Assembly (NCBI GenBank): GCA_964486935.1
Contig: CAZAPG010000057.1
Location: 1-47,546 of the forward strand
Length of the DNA: 47,546 nucleotides
Reading direction: 5' to 3'
Source of the DNA: CAZAPG01 sp964486935
GTDB lineage: Bacteria > Chloroflexota > Anaerolineae > 4572-78 > J111
The first letter of the stretch is position 1. Each line of letters opens with the position of its first letter. Below, piece by piece: positions 15,160 through 24,289 of this stretch. The notes beneath the pieces were generated by a model, which saw only the letters and a list, made by a program, of their open reading frames with translations, was not told the DNA's origin and did no database searches. A program made the position numbers and the translations under genes.

Positions 15160-16632
15160 ATGGCAGACCAATTACTCAACTATGTCAATGGCCGGTGGCA
15201 GCGTTCATCCACCGGCAACTATTTGGATGTAACCAACCCGGCGACGGCCCAGGTGATGACTCACGTGCCCCTTTCGCCCGGCGCGGAGGTTGACGCCGCA
15301 GCCGAGGCGGCCCAAACAGCCTATGCCGAGTGGCGTCGCACCCCGGCTCTTGAGCGGGTGCAGCATCTCTTTAAACTGAAGATGTTGCTGGAAGCGCACA
15401 AAGACGAACTGGCCCGCACCATCACCAACGAGTGCGGCAAAACCTACGCCGAAAGCGTGGGCGAGCTTCAGCGCGGCATCGAAAACGTGGAAGTTGCCTG
15501 CGGCATCCCCAGCCTGATGCAGGGTTACAACAACGAAGATATCGCCCGCGGCATTGACGAGCATATGATCCGCCAGCCGCTGGGCGTGGTGGCGGCCATT
15601 ACGCCCTTTAACTTTCCGGGGATGATTCCGCTCTGGTTTTTGCCCTATGCTGTGGCCTGCGGTAACTGCTTTATTTTGAAGCCCAGCGAAAAAGTGCCCA
15701 TGACCAGCCACAAACTGTTTGAACTCATCAACGAAGCCGGCTTTCCGGCGGGCGTGGTGCAACTGGTCAACGGCGGCAAAGAAACGGTTGACGCCATTTT
15801 AGACCATCCCGCCATCAAAGGGGTCAGTTTTGTTGGCTCAACGCCGGTGGCTAAATATATTTACAGCCGGGCCGCGGCCAACGGCAAACGCGCCCAGTGC
15901 CAGGGCGGGGCCAAAAACCCGGTTGTTATCATGCCCGATGCCGATATGGACATGACCACCAAAATTATGGCCGATTCCGCTTTTGGCTGCGCCGGGCAGC
16001 GCTGTCTGGCGGCCTCGGTGGCGGTGGCCGTGGGCAAGGCGCAAGATGTTTTTGTGGAACACATCGCCGATGCCGCCGCCAGCCGCAAGGTTGGCTACGG
16101 CCTGGATGAGGGCGTGCAGATGGGGCCGGTCATCACCGGCGAGAGCAAGAGCCGCATCGAGATGCTCATTGGCAAGGGCGCGCAGGAAGGGGCCAAAATT
16201 GTAGTCGATGGCCGCCACAAAAAAGTTGACGGCTACGAGAACGGCTACTTTGTCTACCCCACCGTTTTAGACCACGTACCGCCCCAGGGCGAAATTGCCA
16301 AAACCGAAATCTTTGGGCCGGTTCTCAGCGTTATGCGCGCCAGCGATATTGACGAGGCCATTCAACTGGTCAACAACCGCAGCTACGGCAATATGGCCTG
16401 CATCTTTACCGGCAGCGGAGCCACGGCTCGCCAGTTTCGCTACGAGGCCGACGCGGGTAACATTGGCATCAATATTGGCGTGGCCGCGCCGATGGCCTTC
16501 TTCCCCTTTAGCGGCTGGAACGAGAGCTTTTTTGGCGACCTGCACGGCCAGGGCCGCCACGGGGTTGAGTTTTACACCCAAACCAAAGTAGTGGTTGAAC
16601 GCTGGCCCCGCGAATGGAGCCGGCAATTTTAG
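15160..16632 (+). CDS. iolA: Methylmalonate-semialdehyde/malonate-semialdehyde dehydrogenase (CoA-acylating)
   Basis: A 490-aa aldehyde dehydrogenase of the MMSDH type. It converts malonic semialdehyde, CoA and NAD+ to acetyl-CoA and CO2, the last pathway step, and may also act in valine breakdown. The catalytic cysteine is C282 in GCAGQRC, and the cofactor region ITPFNFPGMIP lies near 148-158. The MMSDH-typical FPFSGW stretch is near the C terminus. The start ATG follows TTGGAGG. Length and motifs are normal. Confidence 0.95.
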   Translation: MADQLLNYVNGRWQRSSTGNYLDVTNPATAQVMTHVPLSPGAEVDAAAEAAQTAYAEWRRTPALERVQHLFKLKMLLEAHKDELARTITNECGKTYAESVGELQRGIENVEVACGIPSLMQGYNNEDIARGIDEHMIRQPLGVVAAITPFNFPGMIPLWFLPYAVACGNCFILKPSEKVPMTSHKLFELINEAGFPAGVVQLVNGGKETVDAILDHPAIKGVSFVGSTPVAKYIYSRAAANGKRAQCQGGAKNPVVIMPDADMDMTTKIMADSAFGCAGQRCLAASVAVAVGKAQDVFVEHIADAAASRKVGYGLDEGVQMGPVITGESKSRIEMLIGKGAQEGAKIVVDGRHKKVDGYENGYFVYPTVLDHVPPQGEIAKTEIFGPVLSVMRASDIDEAIQLVNNRSYGNMACIFTGSGATARQFRYEADAGNIGINIGVAAPMAFFPFSGWNESFFGDLHGQGRHGVEFYTQTKVVVERWPREWSRQF

Positions 16633-16638
16633 AGGATA

Positions 16639-16674
16639 GTAATTGGCAGTTAATATCCACAACCCGCCAATTAC
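16639..16674. repeat. GTAATTGGC inverted repeat between iolA and iolE
   Basis: GTAATTGGC (16639-16647) is followed by its exact reverse complement at 16666-16674, then by another CCAATTACC word. Related AATTACC words fill the gap at 8850-8895. Confidence 0.7.
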
Positions 16675-16710
16675 CCCTTACCAATTACCTGCCTTGAAGG
16701 AGGCATACCT

Positions 16711-17652
16711 ATGACACCCCCCACCATCCACATCGGCAACGCCCCTTGTTCCTGGGGCACGCTAGAATTTGAGGGTATGGAAGAGCAGCGCATCGGCTAC
16801 GAGCAGATGCTGAATGAACTGGTTGAAACCGGCTACACCGGCACCGAGTTGGGCGATTGGGGCTTTATGCCCACCGAACCGGCTGCGCTGCAAGCTGAAC
16901 TGAAACAACGTAATCTGGTTATGAACGGCGCGTTTGTGCCGGTCGCCCTAAAAAACCCCAGCGCCCACGCCCCCGGCGAGGCGACTGCGCTGCGAACAGC
17001 CCGGCTGCTGGCGGCGGTGTCGGCCAACCAGTCAATCAAACCGTTTCTGGTGCTGGCCGACGATAACGGCCAGGCCGACCCGGTCCGCACTCAAAATGCC
17101 GGACGGGTAACGCCGGAAATGGGCTTGAGCGGGCCGGAGTGGCAAACCTTTGCCCAGGGCGTGGAGCGCATCGCTCGCGCCGTACGCGACGAAACCGGCC
17201 TGCGTACCGTGTTTCACCATCACTGCGCCGGCTATGTAGAAACGCCGCAGGAGACGGCCCGCCTGCTGGAACTGACCGACCCCTCGCTGGTGGGGCTGGT
17301 GTTTGATACCGGGCACTACGCCTTTGGCGCCGGCAAAAATGGCTGCGAGGCCGTGCTGGATGGCCTCAATCGCTTTGCCGGCCGCATCTGGTATGTCCAT
17401 TTTAAAGATTGCCAGCCGGCTGTCGCCCGCCAATCCAGAGAACAAGGCTGGAGCTATTTTGAGTCGCTCAAGCATGGCGTTTTCTGCGAGTTGGGCCAGG
17501 GTTGTGTTGATTTTCCTGCTGTGGTAGAGTGGCTGCGCCGGCAGAATTACCAGGGCTTTATTACCGTAGAACAGGATGTGCTGCCCGGCATGGGCGTCCC
17601 CAAAGAGAGCGCCCGGCGCAACCGCGATTACTTGCGGTCGATTGGGCTGTAA
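16711..17652 (+). CDS. iolE: Inosose dehydratase (2-keto-myo-inositol dehydratase)
   Basis: A 313-aa TIM-barrel enzyme of the xylose-isomerase-like/AP-endonuclease family 2 fold. It dehydrates scyllo-inosose to 3D-trihydroxycyclohexane-1,2-dione. Typical blocks are NAPCSWGTLEFEG near 6-18, TELGDWGF near 45-52, FHHHCAGYVETP near 169-180 and VHFKDC near 229-234, all of which hold likely metal ligands. Length is close to the usual 300 aa. The ATG follows AAGGAGG. The gene supplies the substrate of IolD and completes the set. Confidence 0.93.
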   Translation: MTPPTIHIGNAPCSWGTLEFEGMEEQRIGYEQMLNELVETGYTGTELGDWGFMPTEPAALQAELKQRNLVMNGAFVPVALKNPSAHAPGEATALRTARLLAAVSANQSIKPFLVLADDNGQADPVRTQNAGRVTPEMGLSGPEWQTFAQGVERIARAVRDETGLRTVFHHHCAGYVETPQETARLLELTDPSLVGLVFDTGHYAFGAGKNGCEAVLDGLNRFAGRIWYVHFKDCQPAVARQSREQGWSYFESLKHGVFCELGQGCVDFPAVVEWLRRQNYQGFITVEQDVLPGMGVPKESARRNRDYLRSIGL

Positions 17653-17751
17653 CGTGTTGCGTAAATCATTCATTAAAAACGGAATACGCAATACGCGCTA
17701 CAATTTCTGAACAGCCAGAACTTTGTTTGAAACTTGAGGTGTAAGGCCATT

Positions 17752-18756
17752 ATGAATACTCTCTCCCTTGGCAAAATTCGCTGTTTGCAACAGCTAACCA
17801 ACGAGCTTGGCGTGTTTACCATGGTTGCCTTTGACCATCGGGATGTTTTTGTAGAGGCGCTCAGTAAAACGCTGGGCGTGGCCCAGGCATCGTGGCAAAC
17901 GGTTGTCGATGAGAAAAAACGGATTGCCCAGGTTCTGGCCCCCCATGCCAGCGCGGTGCTGCTGGACCCGCTTTACAGCGTTGGGCCAATTATTAGCGGC
18001 GGCGCATTGCCCAAAGCCACCGGCTTTGCCGTGGCCCGAGAAAAATCCGGCTACAGCGGCAACGACGCCGGGCGCCTTACCACCCTGCTGGATGATTGGA
18101 GCGTGGCGGCCATCAAGCGGCTGGGCGGCGCGGCGGTTAAACTGCTGCTCTTTTATCATCCCGACTCGCCCACGGCGCAAAATCAGGAGGATTTGGTGCG
18201 ACAGGTAGCCGCCGAGTGCGAGACGCGCGAAATCCCCCTGATGCTGGAGCCAATTTGTTACCCCCTTGAGGCGGGCGTTGCCAAAACAGATGCGGCCTTT
18301 GCCGCGCAGCGGCCAGAGCTGGTGATGGAATCGGCGCGGCGGCTGGTTCCGCTGGGCGTGGATATTCTCAAAGCCGAATTTCCTACCGATGCCAAACACG
18401 AAACCAACGTCAATAAAATGTACGACTACTGCCGCCAGCTTTCGGAGATTGCGCGGGGCATCCCATGGGTGCTGCTGAGTGCAGGGGTCAACTTTCCTAC
18501 CTTTCAAACCCAGGTTGAAATTGCCTGCGACGCCGGGGCCAGCGGCTTTGTGGCCGGTCGAGCCATTTGGAAAGAGGCGCTGGAAACGGCCAGCGTCTCC
18601 GACCGCGACCGTTTTCTAAAAACCATCGCCGTGAGCCGCACCAGAGTGCTGGCAGAAATAGCCAGTTACCGGGCAACTTCTTGGATGGAGCGGGTCGCCG
18701 GACGCATCCCGGAGCTTGCAGAAGGTTGGTATGTGGCTTATAACAGCAGCAAGTAG
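17752..18756 (+). CDS. LacD-like class I aldolase, proposed 2-deoxy-5-keto-gluconate-6-phosphate aldolase
   Basis: A 334-aa aldolase related to tagatose-1,6-bisphosphate aldolase (LacD) and the DeoC/LacD family. Family-like stretches include MVAFDHRD, VKLLLFYHPD, DILKAEFPTD with a likely Schiff-base lysine (DILKAEFP), LSAGVNFPTF and GFVAGRAIWKEA. In this position it is the best candidate to split 2-deoxy-5-keto-gluconate-6-phosphate into DHAP and malonic semialdehyde, the step done by the class II enzyme IolJ in Bacillus or by a DUF2090 domain fused to IolC. The ATG at 17752 is chosen because GAGGTGTAAGG precedes it and an upstream TTG lacks a site. Assignment of the substrate is inference from context. 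Confidence 0.82.
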   Translation: MNTLSLGKIRCLQQLTNELGVFTMVAFDHRDVFVEALSKTLGVAQASWQTVVDEKKRIAQVLAPHASAVLLDPLYSVGPIISGGALPKATGFAVAREKSGYSGNDAGRLTTLLDDWSVAAIKRLGGAAVKLLLFYHPDSPTAQNQEDLVRQVAAECETREIPLMLEPICYPLEAGVAKTDAAFAAQRPELVMESARRLVPLGVDILKAEFPTDAKHETNVNKMYDYCRQLSEIARGIPWVLLSAGVNFPTFQTQVEIACDAGASGFVAGRAIWKEALETASVSDRDRFLKTIAVSRTRVLAEIASYRATSWMERVAGRIPELAEGWYVAYNSSK

Positions 18757-19194
18757 CTTAAACGAGCGTTTTTGGGGAACTCTCCAAAAATTCTATATAA
18801 AATTGACCCGGCAAAAAACAGACCCTAAAGGTTTTAGAAAGTGTGGTTTTGATAAGATTTAGTTCAGGTTTAGGCAGAATTTTGGCCGAAATTTGCGCTT
18901 TGAAACCTTTAGGGTCTTGAGGTGCGTAAGTCTTATGTGTAAATCTGTGGATAAATTAGAAATCCTCAACCTTTAAATCAGCGAATATCAGCGTTACCTG
19001 CGTCATCAGCGTTCTATTAAACCCCCGACAGTAAAATTGTCTGCAAAGAAATTAGCATAATCAAGCTACTGCGGCTATAATGCAAGGTTGTTGTCGCCAA
19101 CACCGGGCCGGCAACAATACTAATTCTATTAATTTATAAATGATAATCGAGCTAAGAGTGCGACTTGGCTCAACAAAGTCAAGGAGTGCTTTTA
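18757..19194. other. 438-bp gap after the inositol locus
   Basis: No gene is seen. A hairpin TTTTTGGGG/CTCCAAAAA (18769-18777/18782-18790, one wobble) lies 12 nt after the last iol stop and may end the transcript, although no clear T tract follows. A 15-bp perfect inverted repeat (18820-18834/18903-18917) and repeat-like words such as AATCAGCGAATATCAGCG follow. A promoter for the helicase gene is probably in the AT-rich part near 19120-19150 but cannot be fixed. Confidence 0.6.
18820..18917. repeat. 15-bp perfect inverted repeat, AGACCCTAAAGGTTT family
   Basis: AGACCCTAAAGGTTT (18820-18834) has its exact reverse complement at 18903-18917, 68 nt apart. A close variant, AGACCTCAAAGGTTT, forms a tight hairpin at 31935-31967, so this is a dispersed palindromic word rather than a local accident. 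Confidence 0.75.
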
Positions 19195-20451
19195 GTGAGT
19201 TTTGAACAATTTTCTTTAGACCGGCGCATTATGGCCGGCATCAAGGCAGCGGGTTACGCCACGCCTACCCCCATTCAGCAGCAAGCCATCCCCAAAATAC
19301 TTGAAGGGCGCGATGTGCTGGGCCTGGCCCAGACCGGCACCGGCAAGACCGCTGCTTTTGCTCTGCCTATTTTACAGCGGCTAACCCAAGGCCCGCTGCG
19401 CCGGGCGCGCGCTCTGATAGTTGCGCCCACCCGCGAACTGGCCGAGCAGATTTTCCAGATGAGCGCTGATTTGGGTAAAAACACCAAAGTGCGTAGCGTA
19501 GCCATTTATGGCGGCGTTAGCAAAGCTGCCCAGGTTGCAAAACTGCGCCGTGGCGCAGAGATTGTGGTGGCCTGTCCGGGGCGGCTGCTGGACCTGGTTG
19601 GCGATAACAGCATCGACCTGTCTGGGGTAGAGGTGCTGGTTCTGGACGAAGCCGACCGCATGTGCGACATGGGTTTTCTGCCCGATATCAAACGTATTCT
19701 CAAACTGTTGCCGGCGCAGCGCCAAACCCTCTTCTTTTCAGCTACCATGCCCGATGATATCCGCCAACTGGCCGATGATATTCTCGATAACCCGGTTACG
19801 GTTCAGATTGGGGTTATTGCCCCGGCCAAAACAGTTTCTCATGCGTTTTATCCTGTACCCGCCAACCTCAAGAAAAATCTTTTGCTGGCCCTGTTAGAGC
19901 AGACGCCCACCGGGCGCGTGCTGATTTTTACCCGCACCAAACATCGCGCCCGCAACCTGGCCCGCGATCTGGAAAATCAGGGGTATCGCGCTGCGGCGTT
20001 GCAGGGCAATATGTCGCAAAATCAACGCGACCGGGCCATTAACGGTTTTCGTAATGGCAAGTACGATATTCTGGCCGCTACGGATATTGCCGCCCGCGGC
20101 ATCGACGTGTCGGAAATCTCGCATGTCATCAATTTTGACATCCCCGATACAACCGATGCTTACACCCACCGCATTGGCCGGACCGGCCGCGCTCACCAAA
20201 GCGGCCAGGCCTTTACCTTTATTGCCCAGGATGATGAGCCGATAGTGCGCGATATTGAAAAAGTGTTGGGTACGCAGATTGAACGGCGGCATTTGCCCCA
20301 TTTTAATTACAATGGTTTTGTGTTTGAAAATCAAAATCATAAACGCCAGGCAAAACCGTTGCCCCAAACAACCCTGCCCCGCAAACGAAGCCACGCCCGC
20401 TCTGGCGCTGGCAGTAACGCCTCCCGACGCCGCCCAAACCGGCACGGGTAA
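19195..20451 (+). CDS. DEAD-box ATP-dependent RNA helicase (RhlE-like)
   Basis: A 418-aa helicase that unwinds RNA duplexes, probably in ribosome assembly, mRNA decay or cold adaptation. The Q motif is near the N terminus (GYATPTPIQQQAIP). Motif I is AQTGTGKT, Ia PTRELAEQI, II DEAD in LDEADRMCDMGF, III SAT, and VI HRIGRTGR. The basic C-terminal tail rich in Arg, Lys and Ser (from about 375) is typical for RNA binding. GTG 19195 is preferred since AAGGAG (19181-19186) precedes it and the protein then begins MSFEQFSLD, as RhlE-type proteins do. Confidence 0.93.
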   Translation: MSFEQFSLDRRIMAGIKAAGYATPTPIQQQAIPKILEGRDVLGLAQTGTGKTAAFALPILQRLTQGPLRRARALIVAPTRELAEQIFQMSADLGKNTKVRSVAIYGGVSKAAQVAKLRRGAEIVVACPGRLLDLVGDNSIDLSGVEVLVLDEADRMCDMGFLPDIKRILKLLPAQRQTLFFSATMPDDIRQLADDILDNPVTVQIGVIAPAKTVSHAFYPVPANLKKNLLLALLEQTPTGRVLIFTRTKHRARNLARDLENQGYRAAALQGNMSQNQRDRAINGFRNGKYDILAATDIAARGIDVSEISHVINFDIPDTTDAYTHRIGRTGRAHQSGQAFTFIAQDDEPIVRDIEKVLGTQIERRHLPHFNYNGFVFENQNHKRQAKPLPQTTLPRKRSHARSGAGSNASRRRPNRHG

Positions 20452-20523
20452 CTGCGCGAGTTATCTGATAAATTTTAAGCAGCTATAAGTTGGCCATCAT
20501 CAATTACCGCACCAACCTGATAA

Positions 20524-20542
20524 TCCGGGGGCGCCCCCCGGA
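20524..20542 (+). terminator. GC-rich hairpin between helicase and peptidase genes
   Basis: TCCGGGGG (20524-20531) pairs with CCCCCGGA (20535-20542) around a 3-nt loop. It has no T tract, but its position 72 nt after the helicase stop and before the next ribosome site fits a weak terminator or processing barrier. Confidence 0.5.
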
Positions 20543-20628
20543 TGTATCTCTTTGGCCGGCTTGACAGCCTGCGCCCGATACGCCATAATTTCCCTTCACC
20601 CAAACATTACGCAAAAAACGAGGTCAAC

Positions 20629-23541
20629 ATGTCAACCAGGCACGGATTTGAACTGCTCAAAGAGACCCATATTGCCGAAATCAACACTGTGGGCAAACTC
20701 TATCGTCACGCGGCTACGGGGGCGGAATTGCTCTCGCTGGAAAATGACGATGAAAACAAATGCTTTGGCATTACCTTTCGCACCCCGCCCACCGACTCAA
20801 CCGGCATTGCCCACATTATGGAACACTCGGTGCTGTGCGGGTCGCGCAAATACCCGCTCAAAGAGCCGTTTGTGGAGCTAATCAAAGGCTCGCTAAAAAC
20901 CTTTCTCAACGCCTTCACCTTTCCCGATAAAACCTGCTATCCTGTAGCCAGCACCAACCTGCAAGATTTTTACAACTTGGTTGACGTGTATCTGGACGCG
21001 GTATTTTACCCCCGCCTCATCCCCGAAATTTTGCAGCAAGAGGGCTGGCACTTTGAGCTGGACCGGCCCGACCAGCCGATGACCTACAAAGGCGTGGTTT
21101 TTAACGAGATGAAAGGCGTCTACTCCTCGCCCGACAGCCTGCTGGGGCGCTACAGCCAAACCGAACTCTTTCCCGATACCACCTATGGCGTCGACTCCGG
21201 CGGCGACCCCCGCCACATCCCCGATTTAACCTACGAGCAATTCAAAACCTTTCACCAAACCTACTACCACCCCGGCAACGCCCGCATCTTCTTTTACGGC
21301 GATGACGACCCCGACGAGCGGCTGCGGCTGGTGCAGGAGTATCTTAAGGATTTTCGGGCCATTCAAATCGATTCGTCGGTGGGGTTGCAGCCGGCTTTTG
21401 CCCGCCCGCAGCACAGAACCTTTACCTACGCCGCCGGCGAAGATGCCGACACCCAAAAAAGCTACCTGACGGTCAACTGGCTGCTGCCGGAAAACTCCGA
21501 CCCGGAGCAAAACCTCAGCCTGTCAATTCTATCTTACATTCTTGTGGGCACCTCGGCTGCGCCGCTGCGTAAAGCGTTAATCGACTCCGGCCTGGGCGAA
21601 GACGTGATTGGCGGGCTTGAATTGCAACTGCGGCAAATGTTCTTTTCCGCCGGTATGAAAGGCGTGGCCGCCGAAAATACCGGCCGGGTTGAGCAGCTTA
21701 TTTTAGACACCCTGGCCAACCTGGCCCGCGACGGCATTGACCCCGAAACCACCGAAGCCGCCATCAACACCATCGAGTTTAGCCTGCGCGAAAACAACAC
21801 CGGCGCTTTTCCACGCGGCCTGTCGCTGATGATTCGGGCGCTCACCACCTGGCTGTATGATGGCGACCCCTTTGCTCCGCTGGGCTTTGAAGCGCCGCTA
21901 TCGGCCATTAAAAACAAGCTGGCCGCCAACCCTCGCTACTTTGAAACCTTGATTGAGCAGCACTTGCTGCAAAACAATCACCGGGTAACAGTCACGCTGG
22001 AACCGGACCCAACCCTGGCCCAGCGTCAGGAGGCGGAAGAAAAAGAAAAGCTGGCTAAAATTCAGGCCGAAATGGATGAGGCAGCGCTGGCAGCCGTGGT
22101 GGAAAGCGCCCGCAAACTCAAAGAAATTCAAGAAACGCCCGACCCGCCGGAGGCGCTGGCCGCCATCCCCAGCCTGACCCTGGCCGATTTGGACAAGGAA
22201 ATCAAGCGCATCCCCCTGGCCCTGTCAACCGAGCAGGGCTGCCAGCTTCTTTATCACGACCTGTTTACCAACGGTATCGTCTATCTGGATGTCGGCTTTG
22301 ATATGCATGCCCTGCCGCCAGAACTGCTGCCCTACGTGTCGCTGTTTGGGCAATCGCTGCTAAAAATTGGCACCGAAACAGAAGATTTTGTCAGGCTCTC
22401 GCAGCGCATTGGCCGCAAAACCGGTGGTATCTGGCCGTCGTCAATTACCTCAACCATGCGCCACAGCAGCGATAGCGCAGCCCTGTTTATGCTGCGGGGC
22501 AAAGCCACTATGCAGCAAACCGACGACCTGCTGGCCATTTTGCGCGACGTGTTGCTAACCGTTAAGCTGGATAACCAGCCCCGCTTCAAGCAGATGGTGC
22601 TGGAATCAAAAGCCAGAATGGAAGCCGGCCTGATACCGGGCGGCCACGGCGTGGTTGACACCCGGCTGCGGGCCAACTTTACCGAAGCCGACTGGCTGGA
22701 CGAGCAGATGGGCGGGGTGAGCTACCTGTTCTTTTTACGGCAACTGGCCCACGATGTGGATAGTGATTGGCCGGGGGTGCTGGCCAAACTGGAAGAAGTT
22801 CGGCGGCGGCTGCTCAACCGCAACCATATGCTGTGCAACATTACCCTTGACGAGGCCAACTGGCGAGAATTTCAACCCCGGCTGGTCAACTTTATCTGGC
22901 AAATGCCGGGCGAAGTGGTTGAACCGGCAAGCTGGACTCCCCAATTCAGCCGCGCCTCCGAAGGGTTGACCATTCCGGCCCAGGTTAATTATGTGGGCAA
23001 AGGGGCCAATTTGTTTCAGTTGGGGTACAAGCGGCACGGGTCTCACCTGGTGATTGCCAACTATTTGCGGACTACCTGGCTGTGGGAAAAAATTCGGGTG
23101 CAGGGGGGAGCCTATGGCGGCATGTGCAGTTTCGACTCCAACTCTGGCGTGTTCACCTTTCTTTCTTACCGTGACCCCAACCTGCTGGGCACGCTGGATA
23201 ATTACGATAAATCAAGCCAGTTTTTGCGCCAGGTTGAGTTAAGCCAGGATGAGTTGACCAAAAGCATCATCGGGGCCATTGGCCGGTTAGACGCTTACCA
23301 ACTGCCCGATGCCAAAGGCTATACCTCGATGGTGCATTACCTGACCGGCCTGACCGATGAAATTCGGCAGCAGGGGCGCGATGAAGTGCTGGCGACTTCT
23401 CCGGCTGATTTTAGAGCGTTTGCCGACGTGCTGGAGCAGGTAAAGGAAGAGGGGCTGGTGGTGGTGCTTGGCTCAAAAGAGGCCGTTGAAAAAGCCAGCG
23501 CCGAACGGGGCAACTGGCTGAAAATACAAAAAATTTTGTAG
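20629..23541 (+). CDS. M16C family zinc metallopeptidase (presequence protease/PreP-like)
   Basis: A 970-aa peptidase of the insulinase superfamily that degrades unfolded peptides within a closed chamber. The inverted zinc motif HxxEH appears as HIMEH near residues 61-65, followed by SVLCGSRKYPLKEPF, a PreP hallmark; the more distant zinc-ligand Glu is expected around 140. Four homologous alpha/beta domains and a charged helical hinge near 460-510 (many E/K/A) fit the M16C layout and usual length of about 970 aa. The ATG at 20629 is chosen because it follows ACGAGGT and gives MSTRHGFELL; an earlier ATG at 20542 overlaps the hairpin. No signal peptide is seen, so it is probably cytoplasmic. 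Confidence 0.92.
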   Translation: MSTRHGFELLKETHIAEINTVGKLYRHAATGAELLSLENDDENKCFGITFRTPPTDSTGIAHIMEHSVLCGSRKYPLKEPFVELIKGSLKTFLNAFTFPDKTCYPVASTNLQDFYNLVDVYLDAVFYPRLIPEILQQEGWHFELDRPDQPMTYKGVVFNEMKGVYSSPDSLLGRYSQTELFPDTTYGVDSGGDPRHIPDLTYEQFKTFHQTYYHPGNARIFFYGDDDPDERLRLVQEYLKDFRAIQIDSSVGLQPAFARPQHRTFTYAAGEDADTQKSYLTVNWLLPENSDPEQNLSLSILSYILVGTSAAPLRKALIDSGLGEDVIGGLELQLRQMFFSAGMKGVAAENTGRVEQLILDTLANLARDGIDPETTEAAINTIEFSLRENNTGAFPRGLSLMIRALTTWLYDGDPFAPLGFEAPLSAIKNKLAANPRYFETLIEQHLLQNNHRVTVTLEPDPTLAQRQEAEEKEKLAKIQAEMDEAALAAVVESARKLKEIQETPDPPEALAAIPSLTLADLDKEIKRIPLALSTEQGCQLLYHDLFTNGIVYLDVGFDMHALPPELLPYVSLFGQSLLKIGTETEDFVRLSQRIGRKTGGIWPSSITSTMRHSSDSAALFMLRGKATMQQTDDLLAILRDVLLTVKLDNQPRFKQMVLESKARMEAGLIPGGHGVVDTRLRANFTEADWLDEQMGGVSYLFFLRQLAHDVDSDWPGVLAKLEEVRRRLLNRNHMLCNITLDEANWREFQPRLVNFIWQMPGEVVEPASWTPQFSRASEGLTIPAQVNYVGKGANLFQLGYKRHGSHLVIANYLRTTWLWEKIRVQGGAYGGMCSFDSNSGVFTFLSYRDPNLLGTLDNYDKSSQFLRQVELSQDELTKSIIGAIGRLDAYQLPDAKGYTSMVHYLTGLTDEIRQQGRDEVLATSPADFRAFADVLEQVKEEGLVVVLGSKEAVEKASAERGNWLKIQKIL

Positions 23542-23545
23542 ACCC

Positions 23546-24139
23546 GTGACCATTTTAACCCGTAATTTTTTTGCCCAACCTACCCTGACCGTGGCCCGAG
23601 AGTTGCTGGGCCAGCGGTTGGTCAGAGAAATTGATGGCCGCCGGCTGGCCGGCCTGATTGTAGAGACCGAAGCCTACATTGGCCCGCGCGACACGGCCAA
23701 CCACGCCAGCCGGGGGCGCACGCCGCGCACGCAGGTGATGTTTGGCCCGCCGGGGTATATTTACGTGTATGTAATTTACGGAATGTATCACATGCTCAAC
23801 TTCATTACCGAGCAAGAAGGATTTCCGGCGGCGGTGCTCATTCGGGCTATCGAGCCGGTTGAGGGTATCGAGGTGATGCAATCGCTGCGGCAGCGGGCCA
23901 GCGGTTGCTATTTAACCAACGGGCCGGGCAAGTTGACCCAGGCATTGGGGGTCGATAAAAATTTGAACAGGCGGGATGCCACGCAGGGGCGGCAGTTGTG
24001 GCTGGAGGCCGGCGAACGGTTGCCCGATACCTCGGTAGCCATTGGCCCCCGGGTAGGCATTGACTCTGCCGCAGCCAAAGACCGCCTGGCGCCCTGGCGT
24101 TTTTGGATAGCGGGCAATCGGTTTGTGTCAAAAGCGTAA
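23546..24139 (+). CDS. 3-methyladenine DNA glycosylase (AAG/MPG family)
   Basis: A 197-aa base-excision repair glycosylase that removes alkylated purines. The family blocks are ARELLGQRLVRE near 17-28, VETEAYIGPRDTANHASRGRTPR near 40-62 with the catalytic Glu in VETEAY, and FGPPGYIYVYVIYGM near 67-81. NGPGKLTQALG appears near 127-137. Length is normal for the bacterial family. GTG 23546 is the likely start, 4 nt after the peptidase stop, suggesting co-transcription with it. Confidence 0.93.
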   Translation: MTILTRNFFAQPTLTVARELLGQRLVREIDGRRLAGLIVETEAYIGPRDTANHASRGRTPRTQVMFGPPGYIYVYVIYGMYHMLNFITEQEGFPAAVLIRAIEPVEGIEVMQSLRQRASGCYLTNGPGKLTQALGVDKNLNRRDATQGRQLWLEAGERLPDTSVAIGPRVGIDSAAAKDRLAPWRFWIAGNRFVSKA

Positions 24140-24171
24140 ACGCATATAATAGCGTTACACCTTAGCGGAGG

Positions 24172-24261
24172 GTCTGTCCCAAATTTTGGGAACAGACAGG
24201 GGGGCGCGGGGGGTATCCCCCCGAATCCCCCCTGGTTTGCCCCAAATTCCTAAAATTTGGG
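24172..24261. repeat. Cluster of three palindromes (GTCTGT, G6/C6 and CCCAAATT types)
   Basis: GTCTGT/ACAGAC (24172-24177/24192-24197) encloses a CCCAA/TTGGG stem. CAGGGGGG (24197-24204) pairs with CCCCCCTG (24227-24234) around an inner GGGGGG-TAT-CCCCCC hairpin (24208-24222). CCCAAATT (24240-24247) pairs with AATTTGGG (24254-24261). Such stacked palindromes look like an interspersed repeat rather than a gene. It lies in the leader of the small membrane-protein gene. Confidence 0.7.
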
Positions 24262-24289
24262 ACGCATCCATTAGCGGAGGAGAATTCAG

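Noticed and set aside
20542..20628. Start of the M16C peptidase at 20542
   Set aside because: The ATG overlaps the end of a GC-rich hairpin and has no ribosome site; ATG 20629 follows ACGAGGT and matches the family N terminus.
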